A stretch of DNA of 64,000 nt, taken from the NCBI GenBank assembly GCA_014804995.1, contig JAAUYS010000197.1, positions 1 to 64,000 on the forward strand. Reading direction: 5' to 3'. A model generated the notes under the pieces. It was not told the origin of the DNA and did not search any database. It worked only from the letters and a program-made list of their open reading frames with translations. Shown here piece after piece: positions 25,205 through 33,146 of this stretch. The stretch is from Clostridia bacterium (GTDB taxonomy: Bacteria > Bacillota > Clostridia > Christensenellales > Borkfalkiaceae). Every line of letters starts with the position of its first letter. The first letter of the stretch is position 1. The translations under genes were made by a program, and so were the position numbers.

Positions 25205-25824
25205 GGGGTAAGTTCATAACCTTCGAAGGGTGCGAGGGTTCGGGCAAGAGTACCCAGTTAAGGCTTCTTGCGGAATATTTAACTTCCGCGGGCGCAGACT
25301 TTATAATGACGAGAGAACCCGGCGGAAGCGGAATTTCCGAAGAGATACGTAAGATTATTTTAAACGGCAAGAACACCGAAATGTGCGACGAGTGCGAGGC
25401 GCTTTTGTATTCTGCCTCCAGAATACAGCACTTGCGTGAGGTTATTATTCCCGCCTTGGAAGCGGGCAAACTGGTCGTTTGCGACAGGTACGTGTATTCT
25501 TCTCTTGCATATCAGGGCTACGCAAGGGGGCTTGGAGAGGAGTTTATTGAGAGTATAAACAGCGTTGCTTTGAACGATTACCCCCCGGATATGACCGTTT
25601 TTCTCGATATTTCGCCCGAGGACGCCTTTAAAAGAAAGCACGGTGCGGACGAGGACGACAGAATAGAGCAGTTGGGGCTTGAATTTCATAAGAAAGTGTA
25701 CTTAGGTTACAAGGCATTAATTGCGAAACACCCCGACATATGTGCCGTTGACTGCAGTGGAAGCAAGTTTGAAACGGCTGAAAAAATAAAAAATTTACTA
25801 AAAGAAAGAGATATTGTAAAGTAA
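25201..25824 (+). CDS. tmk: Thymidylate kinase, apparently starting at CTG
   Basis: The supplied frame begins at an internal ATG (25306) and lacks the P-loop. Reading upstream in the same frame gives RGKFITFEGCEGSGKSTQ, the invariant Tmk N-terminus with Walker A motif. The only codon in the place of the initiator is CTG at 25201, overlapping the previous stop as CTGA, with GGGTGG seven bases upstream. This gives 207 residues, the normal length. Other motifs are TREPGGSGISEEIR, DRYVYSSLAYQG and the lid region. The enzyme phosphorylates dTMP to dTDP. holB follows directly. Confidence 0.9.
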   Translation: MRGKFITFEGCEGSGKSTQLRLLAEYLTSAGADFIMTREPGGSGISEEIRKIILNGKNTEMCDECEALLYSASRIQHLREVIIPALEAGKLVVCDRYVYSSLAYQGYARGLGEEFIESINSVALNDYPPDMTVFLDISPEDAFKRKHGADEDDRIEQLGLEFHKKVYLGYKALIAKHPDICAVDCSGSKFETAEKIKNLLKERDIVK

Positions 25825-26742
25825 GTGGAACGGCTTTTAAAGGGAACTACCGCGTATAAAATTCTATCGGGCGACAGGGCTTTAACCAGACTTTCGCACG
25901 CATATATGTTGGACTTTCAGGACGAGAAGAACCTTTTCGGCGCGCTTAAAATTTTTGCGTTGGAGTTCTTCGGGACGACTGCGGACACAACCTTGGGCGC
26001 AAGAATTTTAAACGGAAGCTTTCCCGATTGCAAGTTCTACCCGCAGGACGGCAAGAAGCTTAACGCCGACGCCGTTTCCGAAATTTTAGAGGACAGCGTT
26101 CTAAGACCCGTTGAGGGAAATAAAAAGCTTTACGTAATAAGCGGGTTTGAAAGCGCTTCTGCCCTTTTACAAAACAAACTTTTAAAGACGTTGGAAGAAC
26201 CCGTTGAGGGGATACACTTCCTCTTGGGCGCGTGTTCTTTATCGCCCGTACTCGACACGGTAAAGTCAAGAGTTAAAATTCTCTCCGTCGCGCCCTTTAC
26301 CGAAAGGCAGATTTTCGAGGCGTTGGAAAGACAGGGTAAAAACGAGCTGAACGCCGTTGCCGCCCAAAGCTCAGGCGGGATACTCGGCAATGCCGAAAAT
26401 ATGGTTTCCGGCGGTTGGTTTGAGGAAGTTTTAAAGGCTTCTGAAGAAATTTGCTCCTCCGCCCGTACGGAAGATTACGGCGCGATAGCTTTAAAATACG
26501 CAGATATTAAATACAAGAACGAGCTTTTGTGCGAGATGCAAAGGTTGTACTTCTCCCTTTTAAAGGACGGGGAGAGGGCAAAAAAATACAAGCTTTGCAC
26601 GCATTCTCTCGTGTTCGCCCTTGAAAAGCTGAACGGCGCGTTTGCCGATATGCGGTTCAACGCAAACTTTCAGGGGCTTTTATACGACTTTATGCTTGAA
26701 GTCGCCAAGGAGAATAAAAAATGGCAACGATTACAGCAGTAA
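25825..26742 (+). CDS. holB: DNA polymerase III subunit delta-prime
   Basis: The 305-residue protein starts at GTG immediately after the tmk stop. It has the HolB signature LSHAYML near residue 25 and SASALLQNKLLKTLEEP, then HFLLGACSLSPVLDTVKSR, of the clamp-loader AAA+ family. The usual N-terminal zinc-binding cysteine cluster and a classic Walker A are not visible, in keeping with delta-prime being a non-hydrolysing subunit, though it is more degenerate than usual. Position between tmk and ricT supports the call. It overlaps ricT by 22 bases. Confidence 0.88.
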   Translation: MERLLKGTTAYKILSGDRALTRLSHAYMLDFQDEKNLFGALKIFALEFFGTTADTTLGARILNGSFPDCKFYPQDGKKLNADAVSEILEDSVLRPVEGNKKLYVISGFESASALLQNKLLKTLEEPVEGIHFLLGACSLSPVLDTVKSRVKILSVAPFTERQIFEALERQGKNELNAVAAQSSGGILGNAENMVSGGWFEEVLKASEEICSSARTEDYGAIALKYADIKYKNELLCEMQRLYFSLLKDGERAKKYKLCTHSLVFALEKLNGAFADMRFNANFQGLLYDFMLEVAKENKKWQRLQQ

Positions 26743-27761
26743 CCTTTAAACCCGGCGGTAAAATTTATTATTTTGCCCCCGGTAAGGAAGAATATAGCGT
26801 GGGCGCGGGGGTAATAGTGGAAACTTCCCGCGGGATAGAGTACGCAACGGTAGTAACTCCGCGCGCGGAGATAGAAGACGACAAGTTAATTCTCCCTTTG
26901 AAGCCCGTAGTAAGGAAAGCTACCCCCAAGGACGAAGAAACTCACCGCAAAAATACCGAAAGGCGCGAAGGCGCAATGAAGACCGTCCGCGAAAAGATTG
27001 TAAAGCACAACTTGGATATGAAGCTTATCGATTGTGAGTTTGCGTTTGACGGTTCTAAAGCGGTTTTCTATTATTCGGCTCCCCAAAGGGTAGACTTCAG
27101 AGAGCTTGTAAAGGAGCTTTCTTCACACTTCCATATGCGCATAGAGCTAAGGCAGGTGGGCATTCGCGACGAAATTAAGCTTATTGGCGGTATTTCACCC
27201 TGCGGACGGGAATGTTGCTGTTCCAGCTGTATGCCCGACATCAAAAAAGTTTCCATTAAAATGGCTAAAAACCAGGGGCTTTCGTTAAATCCCCAAAAAA
27301 TTTCGGGCTTATGCGGTAGACTTATGTGCTGTTTGAGTTATGAAAACGACTATTACGCCGACGCCTGCAAAAAAATGCCCAAAATAGGCGCGGAAGTAGG
27401 CACGCCCGAGGGTAAAGGCGTGGTAGTCAACGTAAATATGATTAAAATGCTCGTCAGGGTGCGCATAGAGGACAAGGCAAAAGACCTTGTAACCTACAAG
27501 GACTACACCGTGGACGAGTTGAAGTTCAGGCACTCCAAGGGAAAGGAAGAGCCTGTAGAAGAGGAAACCGACGAGGTTGACGCAATTATTGCGGTTGAAG
27601 AGCAACCAGCACCCGTGCCGGTAAAGGCTATTCCCGCCGAAGGCGGAGCTAAAAACGGGCAGGAAAACGCAAATAAAAAGCACGGAAAGAACAATAACAG
27701 GCACAGAAGAAGAAACAAAAAGCCCCAAAACGGCAAGCCTGCCCCCAAACAGAACGCATAA
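26721..27761 (+). CDS. ricT: PSP1-domain regulator RicT (YaaT)
   Basis: The 346-residue protein has the PSP1 domain with the cysteine-rich signature GGISPCGRECCCSSC near residue 155 and SGLCGRLMCCLSYE near residue 195. These cysteines hold an iron-sulfur cluster in the Bacillus RicAFT complex, which influences RNase Y action, sporulation and competence. The last 75 residues are an Ala/Pro/Lys/Asn-rich tail with RHRRRNKK, probably disordered. It overlaps holB and starts well after GGAG. Confidence 0.95.
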   Translation: MATITAVTFKPGGKIYYFAPGKEEYSVGAGVIVETSRGIEYATVVTPRAEIEDDKLILPLKPVVRKATPKDEETHRKNTERREGAMKTVREKIVKHNLDMKLIDCEFAFDGSKAVFYYSAPQRVDFRELVKELSSHFHMRIELRQVGIRDEIKLIGGISPCGRECCCSSCMPDIKKVSIKMAKNQGLSLNPQKISGLCGRLMCCLSYENDYYADACKKMPKIGAEVGTPEGKGVVVNVNMIKMLVRVRIEDKAKDLVTYKDYTVDELKFRHSKGKEEPVEEETDEVDAIIAVEEQPAPVPVKAIPAEGGAKNGQENANKKHGKNNNRHRRRNKKPQNGKPAPKQNA

Positions 27762-27811
27762 AGCGGTAAATTTCAGCGCGTAAAGTTTTTAAAAAAATTT
27801 AAAATTAACTC

Positions 27812-27840
27812 TTTACAGCTAAAAAAAGTTGTGATATAAT
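27812..27840 (+). promoter_or_regulatory. sigma-A promoter of the ferredoxin gene
   Basis: TTTACA, a 17-bp spacer and TATAAT lie 40 bp upstream of the ferredoxin start codon. Confidence 0.75.
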
Positions 27841-27879
27841 ACAAATTACAAATTTAAATACAAATTTTGGAGGAACATT

Positions 27880-28050
27880 ATGGCACACTCTATTACAGAC
27901 GAGTGCGTAAGCTGTGGCGCTTGCGCAGGCACTTGCCCCGTTGAAGCTATTTCGGAAGGCGCAGACAAATACGTCGTTGACCCTGACGTTTGCATCGACT
28001 GCGGTGCTTGCGAGGACGTTTGCCCTACCGGAGCTATCCACGCAGACTAA
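27880..28050 (+). CDS. 2[4Fe-4S] ferredoxin
   Basis: This 56-residue gene is too short for the supplied track. It has two cluster motifs, CVSCGACAGTCP at residues 9-20 and CIDCGACEDVCP at 38-49, the classic clostridial ferredoxin arrangement. It carries low-potential electrons between enzymes such as pyruvate:ferredoxin oxidoreductase and hydrogenase. TTGGAGG precedes ATG. It has its own promoter and terminator, so it is a one-gene unit inserted in the otherwise conserved ricT-trmN6 order. Confidence 0.97.
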   Translation: MAHSITDECVSCGACAGTCPVEAISEGADKYVVDPDVCIDCGACEDVCPTGAIHAD

Positions 28051-28060
28051 TCTTTAAAGC

Positions 28061-28088
28061 AAGAGGGCGGGCTTTGACCCGCTTTTTT
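28061..28088 (+). terminator. terminator after the ferredoxin gene
   Basis: GCGGG/CCCGC stem with a six-base loop followed by six T. Confidence 0.75.
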
Positions 28089-28107
28089 GCTGTTTTTTAC
28101 GGTTTTT

Positions 28108-28785
28108 ATGTGTTTTTTAAAAGAAAACGAAGTTTTAGAAGAATTTTACGAAGATAAAAAGATAATCCAAAACGTCAATTTATACCGTTTTACGTCGGAC
28201 AGTATTCTTCTTTCTAAATTTGCGCGGGCAAAGGCGGGCGACGACGTTGCCGATTTTTGTTCGGGAAGCGGGGTCGTCGGCTTTCACTTTTTGTGCCTTA
28301 ACCCAAAAATAAGAAGTCTTACCCTGTTCGAGATGCAGGAAGCTCTTGCCGATATGTCCGAAAGGACTGCGAAGCTGAACGGGTTTAATTCTACTACCGT
28401 CTGTACCCGCTTGCAGGATATAGGCAGGGAGTACGATGATAAATTTTCTTTGATACTCTGCAACCCGCCGTACGAAAAGGCGGGTTTTGAAAACGACGTC
28501 TACGAGCGGGCAATTTGCCGTAAAGAGATTACGCTTACTTTGGAAGAGATAGTTGAAGTAGCTTTCCGCAAATTAAAGTTCGGCGGACGGTTTGCCGTTA
28601 TAAACCGTGCGGACAGGTGTGCGGAGCTTATATATCTTTTAAAAAAACGCGGGCTTGAACCCAAGAGAATACGCTTCGTTTCAGGCACGCCGGACGGCAA
28701 GCCTTACCTTGTTATGGCGGAGGCGGTCAAGGGCGGAAAAGAGGGAGTGGAAGTTCTTCCTACGCTCGTAAACGATAAGAGGTGA
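28108..28785 (+). CDS. tRNA1(Val) adenine-N6-methyltransferase-like protein (TrmN6/YabB)
   Basis: About 225 residues from the ATG at 28108. The N-terminal YRFTSDSILLSKFA motif is typical of TrmN6/YabB. The SAM motif is VADFCSGSGVVGFHFL and the catalytic NPPY motif lies in LILCNPPYEKAG. The family methylates N6 of an adenine next to the tRNA anticodon. The Bacillus homologue yabB lies between ricT and rsmI, as here. No clear ribosome site is seen, so the exact start is uncertain. Confidence 0.88.
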   Translation: MCFLKENEVLEEFYEDKKIIQNVNLYRFTSDSILLSKFARAKAGDDVADFCSGSGVVGFHFLCLNPKIRSLTLFEMQEALADMSERTAKLNGFNSTTVCTRLQDIGREYDDKFSLILCNPPYEKAGFENDVYERAICRKEITLTLEEIVEVAFRKLKFGGRFAVINRADRCAELIYLLKKRGLEPKRIRFVSGTPDGKPYLVMAEAVKGGKEGVEVLPTLVNDKR

Positions 28786-28792
28786 ATTTAAA

Positions 28793-29854
28793 ATGGACGA
28801 TATAAAACTCATTGAAAAAATTTGTAATTTACACGGGGCTTCCGGCTTCGAGGACGACGTTGTAGAGGCGGTAAAAGAGAGCTTAAAAGAGGTTGCAACC
28901 TTTAAGGAAGACAGTATGCGCAACCTGTATATTTATCCAAAATACAACAAGGGCAACAGACCTTATATTATGCTTGACGCGCACTCCGACGAGGTAGGTT
29001 TTATGGTGCAGGCTATAAAGCCCGACGGCACGTTGCGCTTCATTCCGATAGGCGGTTGGAACGAGAAAAGTTTACCCTCTTCAAAAGTGCAAATATACTC
29101 GAAAGTAGGGCATATATCGGGGGTAATTGGTGCAGGGTCGCCTCATTTGATGACTGCAGAACAGAAAAACGCGCCTTTAAGTTACGGCAATTTGTTCATA
29201 GATATCGGCGCAACGAGCGCGCAGGAAGCGCGTGATTTCGGCGTGGAAATAGGCGCGCCGGTAGTGCCTTTAACGCCGTTTGAATACGACGAAAAACACG
29301 GCGTTATGCAGGGCAAAGCTTTTGACGACAGGCTCGGCGTGTGCGCCCTTATAAAGTGTATAAAAGAGCTTAAAGACTGCGATTTACCGCTTGATGTAAT
29401 CGGCGTAATTTCCTCACAGGAGGAAGTGGGTGAAAGGGGCATAACGGCAGTAATGCACAACGTAAAGCCCGTCGCCTCAATCTGCTTTGAGGGTTGCCCC
29501 GCGGACGACACGAGCGCGCCCGAATATATGGTGCAGGACGCACTGCGCGGTGGCGTAATGCTCCGCCATATGGACGCAACGGTTATATGCACGCCACGTT
29601 TTACCAGGTTTGCGCAAAAGGTTGCAAAAGATAAGAACATAAAAGTGCAAATGGCGGTACGCTCCGGCGGTGGCAATAACGGCGCGTATATAATTTCTTC
29701 CAACGGCGGAACTCCGGTTATCGTTGCGGGCATACCCGTAAGGTACATTCATACCTTTAACGGCATAGCCGTAAAAGAGGACTTTGACAGCGTAGTATCC
29801 TTGGGTAAAGAGCTGTGCAAAGCCTTGACGGAAGATATAATTAAAAACTTTTAA
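28793..29854 (+). CDS. M42-family metallopeptidase
   Basis: The 353-residue protein has the metal ligands of the M42 (glutamyl aminopeptidase/PepA-like) family: LDAHSDEVGFMV near residue 62, AFDDRLGVCAL near 178, SSQEEVGERG near 210 and the C-terminal YIHTFNG histidine. It is a cytoplasmic dinuclear metal aminopeptidase that trims peptides. Seven bases separate it from trmN6, so they are likely in one operon. M42 members are often misannotated as cellulases; nothing here supports that. Confidence 0.93.
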   Translation: MDDIKLIEKICNLHGASGFEDDVVEAVKESLKEVATFKEDSMRNLYIYPKYNKGNRPYIMLDAHSDEVGFMVQAIKPDGTLRFIPIGGWNEKSLPSSKVQIYSKVGHISGVIGAGSPHLMTAEQKNAPLSYGNLFIDIGATSAQEARDFGVEIGAPVVPLTPFEYDEKHGVMQGKAFDDRLGVCALIKCIKELKDCDLPLDVIGVISSQEEVGERGITAVMHNVKPVASICFEGCPADDTSAPEYMVQDALRGGVMLRHMDATVICTPRFTRFAQKVAKDKNIKVQMAVRSGGGNNGAYIISSNGGTPVIVAGIPVRYIHTFNGIAVKEDFDSVVSLGKELCKALTEDIIKNF

Positions 29855-29910
29855 CTTAAACGCCCGCGCAAATTCTTTTGCGCGGGTTTACTCCCTAAAT
29901 AAGGTGAAAT

Positions 29911-31659
29911 ATGAAAAAGACGGCTAAAAAAGGCACGTTGAAGAGGTTCGTTAAATACTACAAACCTCACAAAAAGCTGTTTATAATAGATATGTCGTGC
30001 GCGTTTATAATTTCCGTTTTCAACCTCGTGTACCCCTACATAACCAAAGAGATTATAAACAACTACGTTCCTAACAAGTTACTTTACTATTTACTTGCGG
30101 GGGCGGGGCTTTTGCTGGGGCTTTACGCGATAAAGGCTTTTTTGAACTACATATTGCAGTATTGGGGGCATATTGTGGGGGTAAGAATGCAGGCGGATAT
30201 GCGTAGCGAGCTGTTTAACCACCTGCAAAAACTGCCTTTTTCCTACTTCGATAACAACAAAACGGGCGTTATAATGAGCCGTATGACCAACGACCTTTTT
30301 GAAATTGCCGAATTAGCCCACCACGGGCCGGAGGACGTATTTTTATCCCTCGTTACGGTAGTAGGCGCGTTTATAATGCTTTCCTTTATAAACGTCTATC
30401 TTGCGCTAATCGTCTTTGCGTTTATCCCTCTCGGCGTTTTAATCTCCGTACTTTTACGCAGGCGTATGAAGAGAACGGCGCGCGCCGTCCGCATAGTTCA
30501 GGGTGAAATCAACGCGGATATTGAAAGTGCGGTTTCAGGTATGCGCGTATCGCGCGCGTACAGCGCGCAGGCTCACGAGAGCGAAAAATTTGAAGAAGGC
30601 AACAAAAACTTCGTACAGGCAAGAAGCAGGCAATTCAAGGTAATGGGCGAATTCCACGGGTCTATGAACTTCTTTATGGACTTTTTGTACTTCGCCGTGC
30701 TTATATCGGGCGGGCTGTTCTTCTATTACGACATAATCGACGTAGGCGAGTTTACGGCTTTCGTGCTGTACATAACCACGCTGATAACCCCCATACGCAC
30801 GCTTATTAACATATTTGAACAAATTCAGGAGGGAATGACGGGGTTCCACCGCTTCTGCGAGATAATGGACGTTCCGCCCGAAGAGGAAAGTCCGGACGCC
30901 ATATCCCCCGAAGATTTAAAGGGCGAGATAGTCTTCGATAACGTTACGTTCGGCTACAAGAAGGAAGAAGGGGCTAAAAAAGTCATTGAAAACTTTTCAA
31001 TGAAAATCCCCGCGGGCAAAACCATTGCGCTTGTAGGGCCTTCCGGCGGGGGCAAAACGACAATTTGCCACCTTATACCGCGGTTTTACGAGGTTGACGG
31101 CGGTAAAATAACAATAGACGGCTACGATTTAAGGGATTTAAAGCGTTCGGCTTTGAGGAAGAACATCGGCTTAGTCCAGCAGGACGTATTCCTTTTTAAC
31201 GGCACTATCCGTGAAAATATAGCTTACGGCAACTTTGAGGCGACCGAAGAGGAAATTATAGAAGCCTCCAAAAAAGCAAACATATACGACTATATTTGCG
31301 GTTTACCGCAGGGCTACGACACGAGCGTGGGCGAAAGGGGCGTAAAGCTCTCCGGTGGGCAAAAACAGCGCGTTTCTATCGCGCGGGCGTTTTTAAAGAA
31401 CCCGCCCGTACTCATTCTTGACGAAGCCACCTCCGCGCTGGATAACGCGACGGAGATGCAGATACAGGAAGCTTTATTTCGTTTAAGCGAGGGCAGAACG
31501 ACAATTGTTGTCGCCCACAGGCTTTCAACCGTAAAGAACGCCGACGAAATTATCGTTATGACGGCGGAGGGGATAAAGGAACGCGGTACTCACGAAGAGC
31601 TTTTGGCATTAAACGGCGAGTACAAAAAACTTTACGAATACCAGTTTAAAAATTTATAG
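29911..31659 (+). CDS. ABC transporter, fused permease and ATP-binding protein (MsbA-like)
   Basis: The 582-residue half-transporter has six predicted membrane helices (about residues 25-310) and a nucleotide-binding domain with Walker A GPSGGGKT near 372, Q-loop, signature VKLSGGQKQRV, Walker B VLILDEATS and a switch histidine in VVAHRLS. It acts as a homodimer or with an unlinked partner; the type is the multidrug/lipid exporter class. No substrate gene is adjacent. AAGGTG precedes the ATG, and rsmI follows after 10 bp. Confidence 0.93.
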   Translation: MKKTAKKGTLKRFVKYYKPHKKLFIIDMSCAFIISVFNLVYPYITKEIINNYVPNKLLYYLLAGAGLLLGLYAIKAFLNYILQYWGHIVGVRMQADMRSELFNHLQKLPFSYFDNNKTGVIMSRMTNDLFEIAELAHHGPEDVFLSLVTVVGAFIMLSFINVYLALIVFAFIPLGVLISVLLRRRMKRTARAVRIVQGEINADIESAVSGMRVSRAYSAQAHESEKFEEGNKNFVQARSRQFKVMGEFHGSMNFFMDFLYFAVLISGGLFFYYDIIDVGEFTAFVLYITTLITPIRTLINIFEQIQEGMTGFHRFCEIMDVPPEEESPDAISPEDLKGEIVFDNVTFGYKKEEGAKKVIENFSMKIPAGKTIALVGPSGGGKTTICHLIPRFYEVDGGKITIDGYDLRDLKRSALRKNIGLVQQDVFLFNGTIRENIAYGNFEATEEEIIEASKKANIYDYICGLPQGYDTSVGERGVKLSGGQKQRVSIARAFLKNPPVLILDEATSALDNATEMQIQEALFRLSEGRTTIVVAHRLSTVKNADEIIVMTAEGIKERGTHEELLALNGEYKKLYEYQFKNL

Positions 31660-31669
31660 GGGAACAAAA

Positions 31670-32470
31670 ATGGTAAGCTTCGTTGCAACGCCTATCGGAA
31701 ATTTAAAGGACGTAACCTTACGCGCGCTGGAAGTGCTGAGAAGTGCCGACGTAATTTTTTGCGAGGACACAAGGCACTCAATAAAGCTTTTAAACGCGTA
31801 CGAAATAAAAAAGCCCCTCTTACCTTGCCATAAGTTTAACGAGAGGGAGGCTTCCGAAAAAATTATTAAAGCCGTAAAAGAGGGGAAGGAGGTCGCCGTT
31901 ATCTCGGACGCGGGTATGCCCGTTATATCCGACCCCGGCAACGTGGTGTGCAAAGCGCTTAAAGAAGAAGGTATTCCTTACACCGTTATTCCCGGTGCAA
32001 ACGCGGGGCTTTCCGCACTTATCCTTTCGGCGTTCAATGCGGAAAAGTTTGCCTTTATAGGCTTTCTTCCCGACAAGGCGGGGGAGAGGAAAAGGCTGTT
32101 GGAAAAGTACAAAAATCTTGATATGACAACCGTATTTCACGTCGCTCCGCAGGACTTAGACCCCCATATATCCTCGATTTACGAGGTTTTTGGCGAAAGA
32201 AAGGCGTGCGCCGTGCGTGAAATTACAAAAATTCACGAGGAAGCTGTAACGTTCAATTTGTCGCAAGGACTGCCCGTAGAGAAGCGCGGTGAGTACGTTT
32301 TAGTAGTAGAAGGCGCAATGCCGGTAAACCCTTTAAACGAACTTACCGAATTAGAACACTTAAAGCACTATTTAGCCGAGGGAATGGATAAGAAAGAGGC
32401 CATAAAAAAGGTCGCGCAAGACCGCTCCGTACCAAAGTCTGTAATCTACAAAATTTCCTTGGAGTTGTAG
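31670..32470 (+). CDS. rsmI: 16S rRNA (cytidine(1402)-2'-O)-methyltransferase RsmI
   Basis: The 266-residue protein has the tetrapyrrole-methylase fold with FVATPIGNLKDVTLRAL at the N-terminus, CEDTRHSIKLLNAYEI, and VISDAGMPVISDPG near residue 80. It 2'-O-methylates C1402 in the ribosomal P site. It is the end of the conserved tmk-holB-ricT-trmN6-rsmI neighbourhood. The REP-like element that follows can serve as its terminator. Confidence 0.95.
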   Translation: MVSFVATPIGNLKDVTLRALEVLRSADVIFCEDTRHSIKLLNAYEIKKPLLPCHKFNEREASEKIIKAVKEGKEVAVISDAGMPVISDPGNVVCKALKEEGIPYTVIPGANAGLSALILSAFNAEKFAFIGFLPDKAGERKRLLEKYKNLDMTTVFHVAPQDLDPHISSIYEVFGERKACAVREITKIHEEAVTFNLSQGLPVEKRGEYVLVVEGAMPVNPLNELTELEHLKHYLAEGMDKKEAIKKVAQDRSVPKSVIYKISLEL

Positions 32471-32610
32471 GGCTTCCCCTTGGGGGAAGCTGTCCCGACA
32501 GGGACTGATGAGGGGTAGTCAGATAATGACGGCAATATTTCCCCTCATCCGACTTGCCCTCACAAGTTACGGGCAAGCCACCTTCCCCTCAGGGGAAGGC
32601 TTTTTGTTGG
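32470..32610. repeat. REP/MITE-like palindromic element
   Basis: The 140-bp block is made of nested hairpins: GCTTCCCC/GGGGAAGC, GTCCC/GGGAC, GATGAGGGG with CCCCTCATC, CTTGCCC/GGGCAAG, and CCTTCCCC/GGGGAAGG followed by TTTTT. The two ends are inverted versions of each other. It is of the type of short intergenic repeat I associate with uncultured Firmicutes genomes. It also supplies a terminator for rsmI. Confidence 0.75.
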
Positions 32611-32652
32611 GTTATCCACAATTCCACCCGTAATATGGTGGAAATAATGAGA

Positions 32653-32688
32653 AAAATAACGCACACGCCCGCGCGTGTGCGTTATTTT
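32653..32688. terminator. perfect 16-bp hairpin
   Basis: AAAATAACGCACACGC pairs with GCGTGTGCGTTATTTT around a four-base loop. With A on one side and T on the other it can terminate in both directions. Confidence 0.7.
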
Positions 32689-32703
32689 ATGATAAAGAAC
32701 GGG

Positions 32704-32757
32704 GGGATTCTTCGCTGTCGCTCAGAATGACAGGGGGAGTTCAGAATGACAGAAGGG
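32704..32757. repeat. dispersed ATTCTTCG...TCAGAATGAC repeat, copy 1
   Basis: GATTCTTCG and CTCAGAATGAC followed by a second TTCAGAATGAC. A related copy lies at 48244. No coding content. Confidence 0.6.
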
Positions 32758-32821
32758 GGGAAATAATAAAAAAAACGGGGTTGACCCCGTAATATTGCCC
32801 GATTAATGAAAGTACATCTAT

Positions 32822-33010
32822 TAGTATATTAGGTGTACTTTTTGGGCATTTTTGGGCATAAAAATGCCCCCAAAAACTGCCAAAATTTAGTTAAACAGGC
32901 TATATTTGGGGGTGTAGGAATATTAAAATAAGCAAAAAAAAGCAATTTTTAGTTGACTTTTGAATATAATGGTGATATTATGACAGTACAAAAGTACACC
33001 TAATATACTA
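32822..33010. other. candidate invertible promoter segment (21-bp inverted repeats)
   Basis: A perfect 21-bp inverted repeat (left copy 32822-32842, right copy 32990-33010) flanks 147 bp. Inside, next to the right repeat, lies a sigma-A promoter pointing right, and near the left repeat a long imperfect hairpin (32839-32876). The segment ends 136 bp before the start of a giant surface-protein gene. Size, repeat length and position resemble the cwpV and flagellar switches of Clostridioides difficile. The alternative is a MITE with TA-ended terminal repeats. No recombinase gene is present in the window. Confidence 0.65.
32953..32981 (+). promoter_or_regulatory. sigma-A promoter inside the invertible segment
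   Basis: TTGACT, a 17-bp spacer and TATTAT point toward the large surface-protein gene. Transcription would begin at about the inner edge of the right inverted repeat. Inversion of the segment would turn it away from the gene. Confidence 0.65.
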
Positions 33011-33094
33011 TTCGGTGGTCTTTTTTCCGCAAATCCCAAGGGCGGATAAACCCCGTAATATAGGCTATTAAAGCGCTTTTCAATTTTCTTAGAC

Positions 33095-33116
33095 TTTTCT
33101 TCCGACGGGAAGAAAA
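33095..33116 (+). repeat. hairpin in the leader of the large surface-protein gene
   Basis: TTTTCTTCC and GGAAGAAAA pair perfectly around loop GACG about 30 bp before the start codon. CGAACCACA is repeated directly on both sides of the AAGGAG ribosome site. Confidence 0.5.
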
Positions 33117-33146
33117 CGAACCACAGTTTAAGGAGAACCGAACCAC

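Noticed and set aside
29182-29748. 188-residue minus-strand frame
   Set aside because: Shadow of the M42 peptidase gene, with no plausible start or family.
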